This document shows positions 1 to 12,329 of a stretch of 64,000 nucleotides of DNA, one piece after another; positions within the stretch are counted from its first letter, which is position 1; every line of letters starts with the position of its first letter. Origin of the DNA: Apricaphanius iberus (Eukaryota; Chordata; Actinopteri; Cyprinodontiformes; Aphaniidae); NCBI GenBank assembly GCA_028564705.1, contig JAPXFQ010002105.1, positions 1-64,000 on the forward strand. The letters run 5' to 3'. The notes beneath the pieces were generated by a model that worked only from the letters and a program-made list of their open reading frames with translations, had not been told where the DNA came from and made no database searches. A program made the position numbers and the translations under genes.

Positions 1-485
1 CGACACCTGTCACCCACACATAAGCTGAGATTTTCGGCACCAAAAATTAATCTTTTTAAAAACTCCGGGCAGAGTGGAAATTTGCGTTTACTCCGTTTTC
101 AGTATCTACGTGTGGACAGTTGACAATTGATTTTATGACCCGTAAGCACACTATCCGCAACAAAAAATGCTCAAACATCACTTGTGCGACCTTTGTTCTC
201 AAAGATCTCAAAAACTGCTGTGTTGGCATCATCCATTGTTTAATCACTTTTTGTTTGTTTGCTTTTATAAGATGCATGCCTGCTGCACACTGAAGTTAGA
301 GGATACAAAGTTAGTCTGAGTGGATAGGATGTGGGAGAACTACTGCCCCCTACTGGTCTACAACATCTATCAATGTGGTGAAAAACGCATTTATCCGGTT
401 ACATGTGGATGGAGATTTTTTTTAAGGAGCGGAGGAAAATCTTCGTTTAAAAAACCCCCCAGCTACATGTGGACGTGGCCTTGGT
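1..485. repeat. Inverted-repeat DNA element, copy 1 (partner of copy at 4.2-4.7 kb)
   Basis: The stretch aligns by eye over most of its length with 4235-4698. Shared blocks include CTTTTTAAAAACTCCGG, TGCTCAAACAT, GGGAGAACTACTGCCCCCTA and GCATTTATCCGGTTAC. Its right end (ACATGTGGACGTGGCC) is the approximate inverted complement of the left end of copy 2, so it looks like a MITE with imperfect terminal inverted repeats. The left end lies at the window edge. It has no coding capacity. The superfamily is not certain; hAT is possible. Confidence 0.6.
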
Positions 486-487
486 GT

Positions 488-1325
488 CCCCTAAAGTCAC
501 AATATCCTTTGATCTAATGCAAAGCACCTCTATTCAAACTTTATCTCAATATAATTTACATAAAAGCTGCACATAGGGAGCTTTTCCTTCCTTGACAAGC
601 TTGAATGTTAAATAAAAGGTAAATCGATTGAACATAAATAGTGCTTTGCTAGTGATACTGACCACTTAAAGTTCTTTACACTGGAGCCACATTCACCCAT
701 TTACACTAACATTTATGTACTGATATGCAGATCAGCAGGGATCCTGGGGTAACGGGCCTGGCAGGAAGGAATTCGGAACTGAACCTACAACCTTCAGATT
801 GCAAGACAACTCTACCAACCAAAGAACAGACCATTGGGGGCAATTGTACATAAAAGAAACAGAAATGCCACTAAGGTGTAAATTTCCACCCAAAAATGTA
901 AAATTTTTAGACTGAGAAAACATATTGAGAAGAGCTTAACTATTCTATGTTTGACATTTGCAAGAAGTTATAATTATCAGTGAACATTCCAAGATACTCT
1001 GACATTTTAAAGTCACATCTGCCTCCCAAAATGTCAGCCATCCTCTAAGATTGAAGTTGTGAATTTATTAAATGCAAATCTCGATAATTAATTAAAACGA
1101 ATTGATTGATTCTCCAAAATACGTATCCAGGCTGCTCTGTTATGCTAAATCACACACATAAGGTGCTATAGCCAGTTTAAAACACTTTTTCGTTTTAATC
1201 CCCTGAGGCTTACATTTATATTCAGTTGTATGAACAAAAAAACCCTCTTTTTTGTGTGTGAATTAGATGTTAAGATCATCTCTTTGGAAAATGGACCTAC
1301 CATAAGTAAATGCATATATGCTAGT
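488..1325. other. 3' flank of the RhoGEF gene, nothing recognised
   Basis: AT-rich sequence with no exon-like or transposon-terminal signal that I can recognise. Short open frames here are unsupported. Confidence 0.4.
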
Positions 1326-2012
1326 CAGCAATGTTGCCACAGTTACTTTGAAAAACTTACTTACTCACTACTAATTACTCCTTCCAAAAGTAACTTAGTT
1401 ACTTTACTGATTACTTTATTTTAAAAGTAATTAAATTAGATTACAAGTTACTTTATTAGTTACTTTCAGCAGCTGCCAGTAACCCTTTCCACTGCCTCAA
1501 CATAGAAACAATAACCAGTTTTGCCAATACTCACTTTATTGGAAGTGTATTTTAACAGTAAGGCCGAAAATATACTTGCTTTTTAACCTCACGTTGACAC
1601 CAGCAACTATTAAGCAACAAGACGTGTCTTGGGCACGTACTACTGGAGAGTTCCACAAGGGGGCAGTTACAGAATACAGAACTCAGACTCAGGCCAAAAC
1701 AAACATGGCGACCATAAAGGCGATAATCAGCTGTTTCGGATTAAGACAGAAAAAGATGGAAGCAATGTTGTAGAAGGTATGTAAAACCATATTTACCGCT
1801 ATTGTTGCTTGCTTTCCAAATGCTTTTGCCGCCATGTACCAAACATATATTTTGCTTAAGAAAATTACCAAAATAGTAACACACAGTGGATAAACAAGTA
1901 ACTTTAATCTGATTACTGGTATGGAAATAGTAAAACATTAGATTAGTTGTTACTGAAAAAGTGGTCATTTTTTATGAGTAACGTGCTACTAAGTAACGTG
2001 TTACCGGCAGTA
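1326..2012. mobile_element. hAT-type MITE with TTACTT-rich ends
   Basis: The left end (CAGCAATGTTGCCACAGTTAC) and right end (TAACGTGTTACCGGCAG, read inverted) form imperfect inverted repeats. Both ends carry many TTACTT/AAGTAA words (1340-1470 and 1895-2000). This layout is typical of teleost hAT MITEs whose termini read CAGTGTTGGGCAAGTTAC or similar. A clean 8-bp target duplication was not found. There is no transposase inside. Confidence 0.6.
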
Positions 2013-3004
2013 GGTAAGTGAGCATTTCAGTCTCAGTAAGTTGATCATTTTATTGATCCTAAAATGTGCTCAAACAAGACTTTTAAATTGAGTCAAAATA
2101 TATTTTGAGACAATCATTTCTTTTTCAACATTGTGGTGTTTTAAACGCATCTAAACAATTATTGCGAAAATCTGTTTTATGGCAGCTATCTCACACAACA
2201 GTATGAAAATACATCTGCTTTTAATATAATTATGTAATTAATATTATTCACAGGAGTGGTGGAATATTGTTTTTCTAACTGAACAATATTGTATATGTGT
2301 TGTACAACACCGAGCGCTCAAACTATAGATTTGTCCACACTGGCCTGTGGACTAAATCGATTAATAGGATTTGGTGAATTGATATTGAATTGAGAAACAA
2401 ATAACTGCAATGCATTGATGAATCGATATTTTTACCCAGCCCTACTAAATCTATTGTTTACTCTAAATTACATAATTGGTTCAATGACCTCTTTAAAACT
2501 CAAAATTAAAAGTTTAGGCCTTGAGCTTCAAGTTTCTTCTTGGTACTAGACTTGAGACTTGTAAAAGCAATGGCTTGGTCCTACCCCAACCTCTTGTATG
2601 TGTACTAGTGGTGTAACGGTACATGTTTTTGTGTTAAGAATTTTCGGTATGGTCCTGTCGGTTTGGTATTTACATGTATCCAACAAATGCAGCTTTTTTC
2701 TACCTGAACACAAGTTTATGTGTGTAACTTAAAGTGCAGTGCAACGTTACACGGTGCAACTTTAAAAAGTGACAAAACAAAACAGAAAGCACTTGTAGCT
2801 ATCAGTAAACTCTGCTATTTGGAATCATTAATAGTTTCTGATGCACCTACAGTGAAAAAAGAAAGCTGAACCAAACCAGAACTTTGTCAGGAAACACTTC
2901 TTTCAACAGCAATAAGGTACACACTCTCGACTGAACTGAAAAACTCACCTGAAAAAATGTCAAGCTGTCAAACATCATTCAGTACATTTACATGCAGTTC
3001 TAAA
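2013..3004. other. Gene 3' flank / possible 3' UTR, no clear feature
   Basis: Immediately downstream of the terminal RhoGEF exon on the minus strand, so part may be 3' UTR. Fragments such as CCCAGCCCTAC near 2445 and GTGTAACGGTACATG near 2611 resemble hAT MITE ends, but I could not close an element. Confidence 0.35.
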
Positions 3005-3115
3005 TCAAATTTTAACTTCTAAATACCTTATTGTTGAGCTCAGGCAATCATACCAGCCATTGAGGTCATCATGGTTGCTGGACATCAGCAGAAGTTTTGC
3101 TTTGGGGAAGTTTAA
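3005..3115 (-). CDS. arhgef39: ARHGEF39-like RhoGEF, terminal coding exon (end of PH domain)
   Basis: After a GTTCTTCCAG acceptor the minus strand reads LNFPKAKLLLMSSNHDDLNGW, then YDCLSSTIR, and stops at a TGA (3005-3007). LLLMS and the GWYDCL tryptophan are the last beta strand and C-terminal helix of a PH domain. The Trp is the hallmark residue of that helix. The exon starts in phase 0, as the 12.3-kb donor requires. With the four upstream exons it gives 660 bp (219 residues plus stop) without a frame break. An internal AAG/GTATTT at 3026 could act as a donor to a further exon, so the last seven residues and the stop are the least certain part. I saw no convincing polyadenylation signal close downstream. 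Confidence 0.75.
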   Translation of the reverse strand, partial: LNFPKAKLLLMSSNHDDLNGWYDCLSSTIRYLEVKI

Positions 3116-3527
3116 CTGGAAGAACATATGAGAAAAAAAAAAGTTAATGGCAGCATAATTTCTGATGATGGGTGTTAATACCCGCCCTACTTTCTTTCTG
3201 TTTCCATTCTAAATATATTAGATTCAAATTAATGTAATATATTACCGAAGTGGTTTGTAAGTGTTGTGGTCCTGAGAAGGTTTGGGTGAAATGGACTTTG
3301 ACTTTGTGGTATTTATTGTCATAATAGTAAAAGTGACAAAATAAGAGTATTTCCAATTTATTTTTTATTTTTTTTACCAAAGTGCAGTCAAAGTCCGACA
3401 AACACAAATGGTGCTATTAAAAACATCCACATTTTGACTTAGGCTTATTCAGGACACTGATTACATTAAAAAGTGTGATTTTTAATCACTAAATTGCACA
3501 CAGTAACTACATTTAATCAAACTTTTT

Positions 3528-3565
<38 letters not shown>

Positions 3566-3788
3566 GAAACCAACAGCAGAGAATATAATAAAACAAATTA
3601 TCCCAACAATGCTGTCTTTTTTTGGAGGTTCTCAGACATCACTAATTGAAATGGATCCTTATCAAAATAACAAATTTTTTAAGATAAACAATATGAAATT
3701 TGCCTATCCATAGTTTTGACTCCACAATGATAAAACAACACAAAGTTTAAAAGGACAAAGTTTAACAGAAACCAAATGGATACACATA
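3116..3788. other. Intron sequence containing a TA microsatellite
   Basis: Intron between the 3.1-kb and 12.3-kb exons. It is AT-rich, with (TA)15 at 3531-3560. No other structure was recognised. Confidence 0.5.
3531..3560. repeat. (TA)n microsatellite
   Basis: Fifteen uninterrupted TA units. Confidence 0.95.
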
Positions 3789-4004
3789 CAGTAAAAAGTA
3801 TTTAGTCAGCCACCAAAAGTGCAAGTTCTCCCATTTAAAAAGATGAGAGAGAGACCTGTGATTTTCATCACATACCTCAACTGTGAGAAACAAAAATAAG
3901 TCTGATTTTTAACTAATTTATTTGTAACTTATGGTGGAAAATGGGTACTGTTCCATAACAGAAGTTCATCAATACCTTGTTATATACCATTTGTTGACAA
4001 TGAC

Positions 4005-5387
4005 AGAAGTCAAAAGTTTTCTGTAAGTCTTCACAAGGTTTTCACATACAATTTCTCCATGCAAAGCTCCCCAAGAACAATAATGTATTGGGATTGTCAC
4101 TGGACAACAAGGACTTTCAACCCCCTATAAAGATTTTCTATGGTATTTGAGATCTGGAGCCACTCAAGGACCTTGACATTCTTACGAAAACCCTGTCCGC
4201 CGGGTATCTTACAAAACTGAGATAAATTTCTAAGGTTTGGCCTGTCATCCACATGTAACCAGAGATTTTTTTTTGCACTAAAAACAAATCTTTTTAAAAA
4301 CTCCGGTCAAAGTGGAGATTTGCGTTTTCTCTGTTTTCAATATCTGCGTGTGGACAGCCGAAAACTGCGTTTTAAGAACCGTAACGTCACTATCTGGGAC
4401 AAAAAATGCTCAAACATTGTACGTGCGACCTGTGTTTACTCTCAAAAACAGCATTAATGCCCTCAGAGCTGTGTTGGTATCAATTGTTAAAGCGTGTTTT
4501 GTTTGTTTGCTTTTACAAGCTGTATGACTGCTGTGTGCTGAAGATAGAGGAAAGAAATTACTCTGAGCCGATAGGATTTGGGAGAACTACTGCCCCCTAC
4601 AGGTTTGCCACGTCTATAAATGTGCTGAAAAATGCATTTATCCGGTTACGTGTAGCTGGATTTTTTTTTTTTTTTTTTTTAAGGAGCGGAGGACATGGCC
4701 GAAGTCACTCCTTCATTTCACTGGCAGTGTGTTTGGGATCATTGTCATGCTCAAAGACCCAGCCACATTTCATCCTTAATGCCCTTGCCTATGGAAGGAG
4801 GTTTCACTTAAAATGTCATGATATAAAAACCCATTCATTCTTAACTTTACATGGATTAGTCATTTTGGCCCTTTGCAGAAAAACAGCCCTAAAGCATGAC
4901 GTTTTCGACCCCATGCTTCTCAGTCGGTATGGTGTTCTTTGGATACAACTCAGCAATCTTTCTCCTCCAAACACGACAAGTAGAATTTTTACCAGAAAAA
5001 ACTATTTAGGTTTAATCTGACAGTATGACATTCTCCCAACCCTCTTATGCATCATCCAAATGCTCTCAAGCAAACTTCAGACTGATTTGGACACGTCTGG
5101 CACTGTAGGATTTAGTCCCTGGCGGCTTAGTATGTTACTGATGGCAGCCTTTGTTACTTTGATCCCATCTCTCTGCACGTAATTTACTGGGAGTGAGAGC
5201 TTATGTGGAGCCCCAAATTGAAGGAGATCATTAGTGGTCTTGCACGTCTTCCTTTTCTAATAATGACCCCCAGTGTTAATTCCTTTACACCAAGCTGCTA
5301 ACCTGTTGAAGATTCAGTTTTTCCAGACTGGTGCGCGTCTATAATTTTGTTTCTGGTGTCCTTTGACAGCTCTTTCGTCTTGGCCAT
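4005..5387 (-). pseudogene. Tc1-type transposase pseudogene, split by an insertion
   Basis: Reading leftwards from an ATG at 5387, the minus strand begins MAKTKELSKDTRNKIIDAH, the standard start of the Tc1 transposase DNA-binding (paired/HTH) region. Later recognisable pieces include the AEHDNDPKH-like stretch near 4745 (FEHDNDPKHTA in frame), which surrounds the second catalytic Asp of the DDE domain. Several stops and frameshifts break the frame, and the 4.2-4.7-kb repeat separates the last third. It cannot encode an active enzyme. Confidence 0.65.
4235..4698. repeat. Inverted-repeat DNA element, copy 2, inside the Tc1 element
   Basis: Homologous to 1-485. It starts with GGCCTGTCATCCACATGTAAC and ends near GGACATGGCC. 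Relative to copy 1 it lacks roughly 40 bp just before the right end and carries a long T tract at 4658-4680. It interrupts Tc1 transposase sequence: the flanks CTTACGAA and GAAGTCACTCC would be adjacent in an uninterrupted element. It therefore inserted after the Tc1. About 50 bp at 4185-4234 is also extraneous to the Tc1 and not explained. Confidence 0.65.
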
Positions 5388-5655
5388 AGTCAAGTTTGGA
5401 ATGTGATGGTTTGAGGTTGTGGACTGGTGTCTTTTATATTGATAATGAGTTCAAACAGGTGCAATTAATACAGTTAATGAGTGGAGCACAGAGGAGCCTC
5501 TTACATAATAATTTGCAGGTCTGTGAGAGCCAGAAATCTTGCTTGTTTGTAGGTGACAAAATATTTATAATATGCAAATAAATTATTTAAAAATCAGACC
5601 ATGTCATTTTCTGCATTTTTTTCCTCATCTTGTCTCTCATAGTTGAGGTATAACT

Positions 5656-8405
5656 ATCTTTTTTTTTCTTTTTTACAGGGATCGTATCTTACTAACATCA
5701 CTTCAACCATAAACCAGTTTATCAAAATTGAGACTATTATAAGAAAATATTTAAGGTTTTATTAAAGTATGTTTATTAAAGTATGCTCTTTCTATAAAGT
5801 GACTTTGACAGTGTATATCTGTTCTAAACATTATTGATAAATAGCTTCCAAACATAATAAAAAAATAATCGCAATAAATAAGGAATGTGTCTGAAAAAAC
5901 AATTTCAATACCATAGGTAAGAGTAAAACAGAAAAAAAGGCTTTGACATTTTGGATTATGTTCTCTATATTCCTTTTAATTCATAATGCTGGGTTCGCCG
6001 TTTTGTCTTTAGATAAAAATGCAATTTAATTCATTCTGAAGATGTCTTGGAGAAAAAAAAAATTACTTAGAAAGCTAAAGAACATAAAAATAGGTCATTT
6101 GTAACCATTTTATACAAGTATCTTATTCCAGAAGCCTCTTTATAGTGAAAAATATGACAGCAGACAGTAGAGGGCAGCACAGCTCAAGCAAACACTACTC
6201 CTAGAAAAAAGCCACTGTTCTCTTTACAAGAAATGAACAAAAACCACCAAACTAAAATTTACAGCAGAGAAAATTGTTGGAAGGGAAAGTTAGCTAAGAA
6301 TCTTAAATTAAGTCTATGCTGTAACCAGGTGACAATTCCAGGAACATTAATCCATGTTAAGTGGGTAACAGTGTGGTATGGTGACAACAAGTCTTAGTCA
6401 TAATGATAAAGTAATCTACTAAATCTTGACCAGAACGTTAATGAAAGATAATTATATTTCAATACAGCAAGAGGTGAGCGGTGGCTATCTTGGCTTTTTT
6501 GTACTTTTTGTTCTGAATGTACTGTAGCATCAACAAAAGTGTTATTAAAGCGTTCAGTGAGTCAGGATGAGCTAAGTGCTTTATAATATTAGGCATCCAA
6601 GCCTGCATAAATAAATTTCAGCTCTACTGCGGCATGGTAATTAGGGATTTGACAGGAAATCTGATCCTCTGAGGTAGAAATTATTTTGTGTAATAGGAAC
6701 AGCAAAGCAGAAATCCTGATCGCTGCACATAATTTAGCCTAATTATTTATACATCAAAGAGAATCTGTCAGGGATGTGAGAAAATACTTAAGCAGTGAGG
6801 GAATATTAGCAGGATGATGGAGAGAAAGCAAAGAAAATGGGTAAGGTCAGGCCAGACAGACGGAAAGAAGACACACACAAAGAAAAACGGAGAAGGGGAA
6901 AAAAGAAAGGAGATGGGGAAAAACCAGAGCATTTTTATTATTTTTTTTTCTTTTTTTACTTTGCATATAGATTGGCATGGCATTTACAGCTGTCAAATTT
7001 AATTTAGCTTTAATTCCTCATGGTCCTGCATGATGAGGGCCCTGGAGTGCTGATAGCCCTTTTCCTTGAGCTCAGGTAGGGTCCCAGGATCAATAATGTG
7101 TCGTTATGAGAAATTACGTGCAAAGCTATTGCGTATGCATGTGGGGCAATGTGGGATAAGAGGCTAATGAAATGCCATTTCTACCATTAGATAAGCTGCA
7201 GAGAGATGGCAGAGTGAGCTTGAGGAAGATGCATTTGCTGGAAGACCGGAAGAGAAGGATTTGCAATCTAATCTAATCCACCAACTAGACGATTCTCTCT
7301 CACATAAACATAGATAGAAATTTTATTCACTTCTTGGTCAATTATTTTAAGCTTACCTCTATCTCTTACTTGTTTAAACACTAATCCTTACAAAAGCACA
7401 GACATAAACTTTATCAATCCTAAGGGGACAGTCCAATGTGAGGTAATAATATTGTTTTCCATTAGGAAACCACACAACGATAATAAAAACAATAAAATTA
7501 AATAGCTCACTGATAAGAGGGTTGCAAGTACAATTCCTATGCCCCACTGCAAATGCAAATATCATTGAGCAAGGCACAGAATTACGTCATTTTGTAAAGG
7601 GACCGTTACTGCAGTTACACAACATGTTTCTGTTTATAGTCATAGAGATGGGAGAGAATTATTAAAAAGCCTAAAGAAAACGTGATAAAATTTTACAAGT
7701 TCAGCTATGTCAGAGAAGAGCGAAGCTAAAATCCTCTCTAGTAAACCAAGTTAGCATAAAAACGCAGTCCTAGCAATAACTAGAAAACGCATGGTTTTTA
7801 GGCTTCAATACTAAAAAGAGCTTTTGTTTAGCTTTCCAACGGCTGCAGTAAACCATTTGGATCTAAACTAAAAACAACACATATAGGGCTGTTCTTTATT
7901 CCTTCTCAGCACAGTACAGCACATAAATGGCTGTTTTTTTCCCCTAAACAAAACAAGTAGCTAATAACCAAGTTCACCCCCAAGATGCAATTTTCATTAT
8001 GCTAAAAAATGAAAACAGAACTAAACATGATATGGAAAGACAGAGGAAAATATGATTAAGTGCAGTGTGGAGCTTGAAGCATAATGCATTGCACATCTAT
8101 CAGTGATACAGCGAACTGTGCAATAAGTTAAATAAATTTCAACTTTGACCTAAACACAGCCCAAGCACTGTCAAGCCACTTGCACCTCCACACTGAGGTG
8201 GGAGCTGCACCCTGACTTACACCTTGCTTTACAAAGTGCTCAGTTGTTTCGCAGAAAATCCAATACAAATAAATGAATTTTAGGGAACACCAGAGCTGGT
8301 GGTGCATTTATTGGGGAAGCCCATGAAACGTATTTTTCTGCAGACATAACCTATAGTGGTAGCCAAAGCCACATTGATTATCATATACAAAATTAAATCC
8401 AGATA
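5656..8405. other. Intron, mostly unassigned; purine-rich tract and possible conserved block
   Basis: No exon or complete transposon recognised. There is a strongly purine-biased tract at about 6818-6925. Around 6580-7260 the sequence is less repetitive, with TAATTA-type words, and could be a conserved noncoding element. That is a guess from texture only. Confidence 0.35.
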
Positions 8406-9115
8406 CAGTGGGGCAAAAAAGTATTTGGAAGTCACCGATTGTGCAAGTTGTCCCACTTAAAAGGATGAAGTCTCTAATTTTTATCACAGGTACAGTTCAA
8501 CGGTGAGAGACAAAACGCAAAAAAATAAAAATAAAAATCAAGAAATCACATTGATTGCACTATATTTAAAAATATATTTGTATAATGGCACAGATAATGT
8601 TTAATAATTATTTAACACTTACAAACAAGTATTCTGGCCCTCACAGACCCTTTTACTTCTTGTCTAAGATGCTATTTTATCCTTCCCTCGTTTCCTGTGT
8701 TAACGACACCTGTTTAAACTTGTTATCTGTATAAAAGACAAATGTCCACAGCTTCAAACAGTTAGACTTCAACTACTGCCATGCCCAAGACCAGGGAGCA
8801 ATCCAAGGGCACAAGCGACAAGAGCAGGCAAGCAGCTTGGTGAGAATATATCAAATATTGGAGCACATATTAGAAAATTTAAATAATACAAGATCAATGA
8901 TCTCCATTGACCTGGGGCTCCGTACAAGATTTCACATTGTGGGATACAAATTATTCTTAGAATGGTGGGGAAACTTCTCAGAAAAACACAGAGGAAACTG
9001 GTCAATGACCTGAAGAGAGCTGGCACCACAGTACCAAATGTTACTATTAGTAACACACAACGTTGTCATGGATTAAAATCAGCATTTGAAAAATCCCTCT
9101 TCTGTGTTTGAGAAG
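8406..9115 (+). mobile_element. Tc1-like transposon, 5' half only
   Basis: After a TA at 8404 the terminus CAGTGGGGCAAAAAAGTATT and the block GATTGTGCAAGTTGTCCCACTT match the end family of the element at 3789. A decayed transposase start follows on the plus strand (ATGCCCAAGACCAGGGAGCAA at 8781, reading MPKTREQSKG), with later stops. The right half and right terminal repeat are missing, so the copy is truncated near 9115. Confidence 0.72.
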
Positions 9116-11086
9116 AAGCTTATTTTTCACACATATAAGAAAAATAACAATTTGTCCCAAATTAAGTTATGCAGTGTTCTGTCTCCCGTACTATGTAAGT
9201 TTAGTTCAGTAATTCCATGTAAAAAGTAATTAATTAGAATGTGTCATTTCAGGATGAATCAATCTTGTTTGTGCTATGGCTCTTTATTTATTCTTTTAAT
9301 AATACTTTCAAGAAAGGCTAATAGATATTTCAAAAGACAGTGTAATAAAGATGATGGGGGAAGAACTTAAATATACATTTATTGCATAGAATTAACAAGG
9401 AAAAACTGCAACAACACAATTTAAAGAACAGTTTTATTGAGGTTTATTTTTACGTACTCAGCTTTGGGAACTATTAGAATACTTTGGAGGTGGGCATCAA
9501 TTACACAACTTCCATGTATTGTCTTGTTTGTCTTTCACAGTGAATAGTTGCTTGAACAGATATGTACTACAGAACTTGCTGAGCATTCCTGAAACATGAA
9601 GGCAGGGCTGGGGCATCGTTTCAGGAAAAACTGTGTGGGAGTCAGAGTTATGCTTTTCCTTGAGTGTTGCTATTACACTAGTACAACAAGGTTCATCTAT
9701 ATATGTGCAGGTGGTATGCATGCCAAAAATGAATGGATTATGATAACTTTAGATCATTTTTTGTACCACATATGAATTCATAATATGTTATCAGTTTAGT
9801 AGTAAAATGGGCATTTAGGAATATAACAGAACAGACTGGTTTTGCCATTAGGCAGGTGGAAAGGGCCATAAACTTCCTTGTTGCATCCAACTTTCCGAAG
9901 CAGCTTGTGAACTCTTTCTGGCATTCCATTATTAATAGATGTATGAAATTACCTCGTGGGTTGGATCCAATTACATCTGGCCTGTAAGGCCTAAGGCTTA
10001 ATGTGCCTGGCTTAAATCATTTAAACTGACATTAACACTTCACAATAAAAAAAAAAAATCTTCTGCTCCGCCCAAGAATAATTACCAAGCATCTGTTAAT
10101 TCGTATACAACGTATTTGCATGGATTATAGTAATAAAATCCCACCACACCATAAATACAAATACATTGAATTTTCTGGAGAGATTGTGTAATGAAGTTCC
10201 ACTCCGTTGTCAGCAAGCAACGTTTGAATTAATCTTTAACATTTGTAATATGCTCAGGAATTGTTGATCAGCCAGATTTTCTCTTTCAAAACTGCTCTGT
10301 CCGGCGCACTGAGGAAGCAAAACTCAGCAGATGATACACAGCACAGATACACAGGTGACTTGAAAATGCAGCAGGTAGTGACACAGGTAGGACCTGTCTC
10401 CATTGTGCTGCTCCAGTGTCAATTGATGTCACACCAGAGTGGAAGCTCCATCATTGCTCATATAAAAAAATATACATATATATATATATTTTTCTAAATC
10501 ACTCAATTGACCCTACTACCGACAAATATTGTTTACTAGTTGTTATTCAGTGTGAAGGAAGGTTTCTGCCTGCTGTTCATGAACTGTGAGGTAACCACTT
10601 CTTTAGACAGTTTTCTTATTTAAGCAGACTCACTTTTCTAACCTGCTGTAGTCATCACAAGGACACTATCCGGAACAGGAAATACAACAGCAGGTACTTT
10701 TTGTACAGTCCTCTGTAGAAATTAGTTACTTACAGTCCAATTCCTGTTGTGCAGTGTTTTTTTTAAGTGTTTTCTGACCAACATGTCATATCACTATGTC
10801 ATTACTAACTAGTTTTTAATCTCTTTAACCTATACATACAAAAAACAACATACCTATAAACTTGTCACTTTTCGGCGAAAATCAACGCTTTTGAAAACAA
10901 ATATGACGTTCACGTTATTCGTCTAGATCCAGAGCTTTTTATTTTTTGGTTAGGGGTTACTAAATAGAGTGGTAACCGAGTTTCAAAAGGGAAAAAAATA
11001 ACGTATAAAATTACTTGACCCTGAATTGACACTCTTATTCAATTTCCATGCTGCAAAAATTATTTTCAGTTAGGGCTGGGCGGTAT
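9116..11086. other. Intron, no feature except a short TA run
   Basis: AT-rich sequence with a (TA)n-like run near 10470-10490. I see no exon or transposon end that can be supported. Confidence 0.4.
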
Positions 11087-12050
11087 ACCAAAAATGTACT
11101 GATTCTGAAATTTAACTGTTACAGACGTCATTTTGCCCATGCTGGTAAATTCGGTATGTTAAAAAAAAAGAAGAAAAGATATGTTTTAGTTTAGCGGTGC
11201 TCCCGCCCCTTTAAGAAATTAGCTTTGCCTCGAGTCATGTGACTACGCACAGTCCTGTGACAGAGGGGGAAGGGCTGCTAACGCAGCTACTGTGTAGCTA
11301 TATTTAGCAAGAGTTTAGGCTCATCTACCAAAAATGTGCTATGTAGGGATGCACCGATACTGGTATTGGGTATCGGCCCCGATACTGCCTAATGAACTGG
11401 TATCGGCTAACATCAACCGATACCATGAACCAATACTTCCGATGTGGAAATCCCGCAATAATTTCACAGAGAATATTAGTTTTTAACTTTTAAATTTAAG
11501 TTCTGTGGTCATTTTTATTATTATTTCATTTTTTATCTAATTCACCACCATTTCTTGTAACAAACCAAGAAGAAAATGAAACCTGACTCCCAATTGATAG
11601 CACTTTTTTGTGTGATAGAAGTATCGGCATTGGTACTCAGTATCGGTAACTAGTCTGATCCAAGTATCGGTATGGTATCGGTTTTGAAAAAACTGGTATT
11701 ATTGCATCCCTACTGCTATGACTATGCTTTGGACACACAATGACGTATACATCCCTTTTTATACAAAAATCTATTTTCTTTAATTAAAATAAAAAATTCT
11801 TAGTGTTTTTGAGTGAATAAAAAAAGAAAAATCATATGACGTTAAAACATGACGTCACGCATCAAAGTTCCTGCACCCACAGCTTCTGGCTGGAGGGCAG
11901 AAAGACTGATCCCACCCACTGACTACCGTTGATAGCTGAAAGTTGTCAAAAGATTGCACTACATGCCAGTAAAGAAAAAATCTATCAGCATGCTTAACAA
12001 GGCAGCACCATATACTCCACAAAAAGAAGAAAAAAGACTGTAAGGCCATA
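11087..12050. mobile_element. hAT-derived region (GGGCTGGGCGGTAT end) with a nested MITE
   Basis: The left end TTAGGGCTGGGCGGTATACC is typical of a widespread fish hAT MITE family. Sequence at 11860-11960 also resembles 27793-27910 (shared TCTGGCTG-AG and AGTTGTCAAAAGATTG blocks), suggesting a dispersed element. The right terminus was not found. A second MITE is inserted at 11345-11711. Confidence 0.45.
11345..11711. mobile_element. hAT-type MITE with ATCGG-rich ends
   Basis: Starts TAGGGATGCACCGATACTGG and ends GGTATTATTGCATCCCTA, forming inverted termini. It is filled with TATCGG/CCGATA words. The 8 bases on each side (GTGCTATG and CTGCTATG) match at 7 of 8, consistent with a hAT target duplication. 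Confidence 0.72.
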
Positions 12051-12329
12051 TCTGAGGACTTTCATTCCGTAGCTTGTTAGCTGTTTGAAATTATCTGAAA
12101 GCTGTGACCTACATACAGTTAGCTTTGCGCTGTGTCTTTTTTGATCATCTGCACAAAGATTGTTTTGTTTTTATTTTGGTAGTATAATTGTTCAACCGCG
12201 ACAAATGGCTTTGCATAGCGGTGTGGAAGCTTTTTACCATCCAGTGTTGTACGCATGCACAAAATTATCTGGATGAAAACAATAATATTTAACGTGTCCA
12301 TATAGAAGTATACATATAGAAGCACTCAC

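Larger units (their letters stand above)
3789..5655 (-). mobile_element. Tc1-like transposon, decayed and interrupted
   Basis: A TA dinucleotide precedes CAGTAAAAAGTATTTAGTCAG. The end block with ACCTCAACTGTGAGAAACAAA and GTCTGATTTTTAA recurs inverted near 5590-5655 (TCTCTCATAGTTGAGGTATA, AAAATCAGACCATG). Between them the minus strand carries a broken transposase. This end family is common in fish Tc1/mariner elements that produce the GTATTTAGTCAGCCACC terminus, and a second copy sits at 8406. The right terminus is truncated. About 0.5 kb of the interior is a later insertion (4185-4698). Confidence 0.75.

Noticed and set aside
4406..5020. Plus-strand 204-codon frame
   Set aside because: Runs through the repeat, a poly-T tract (poly-Phe) and antisense Tc1 transposase. 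Composite by chance.
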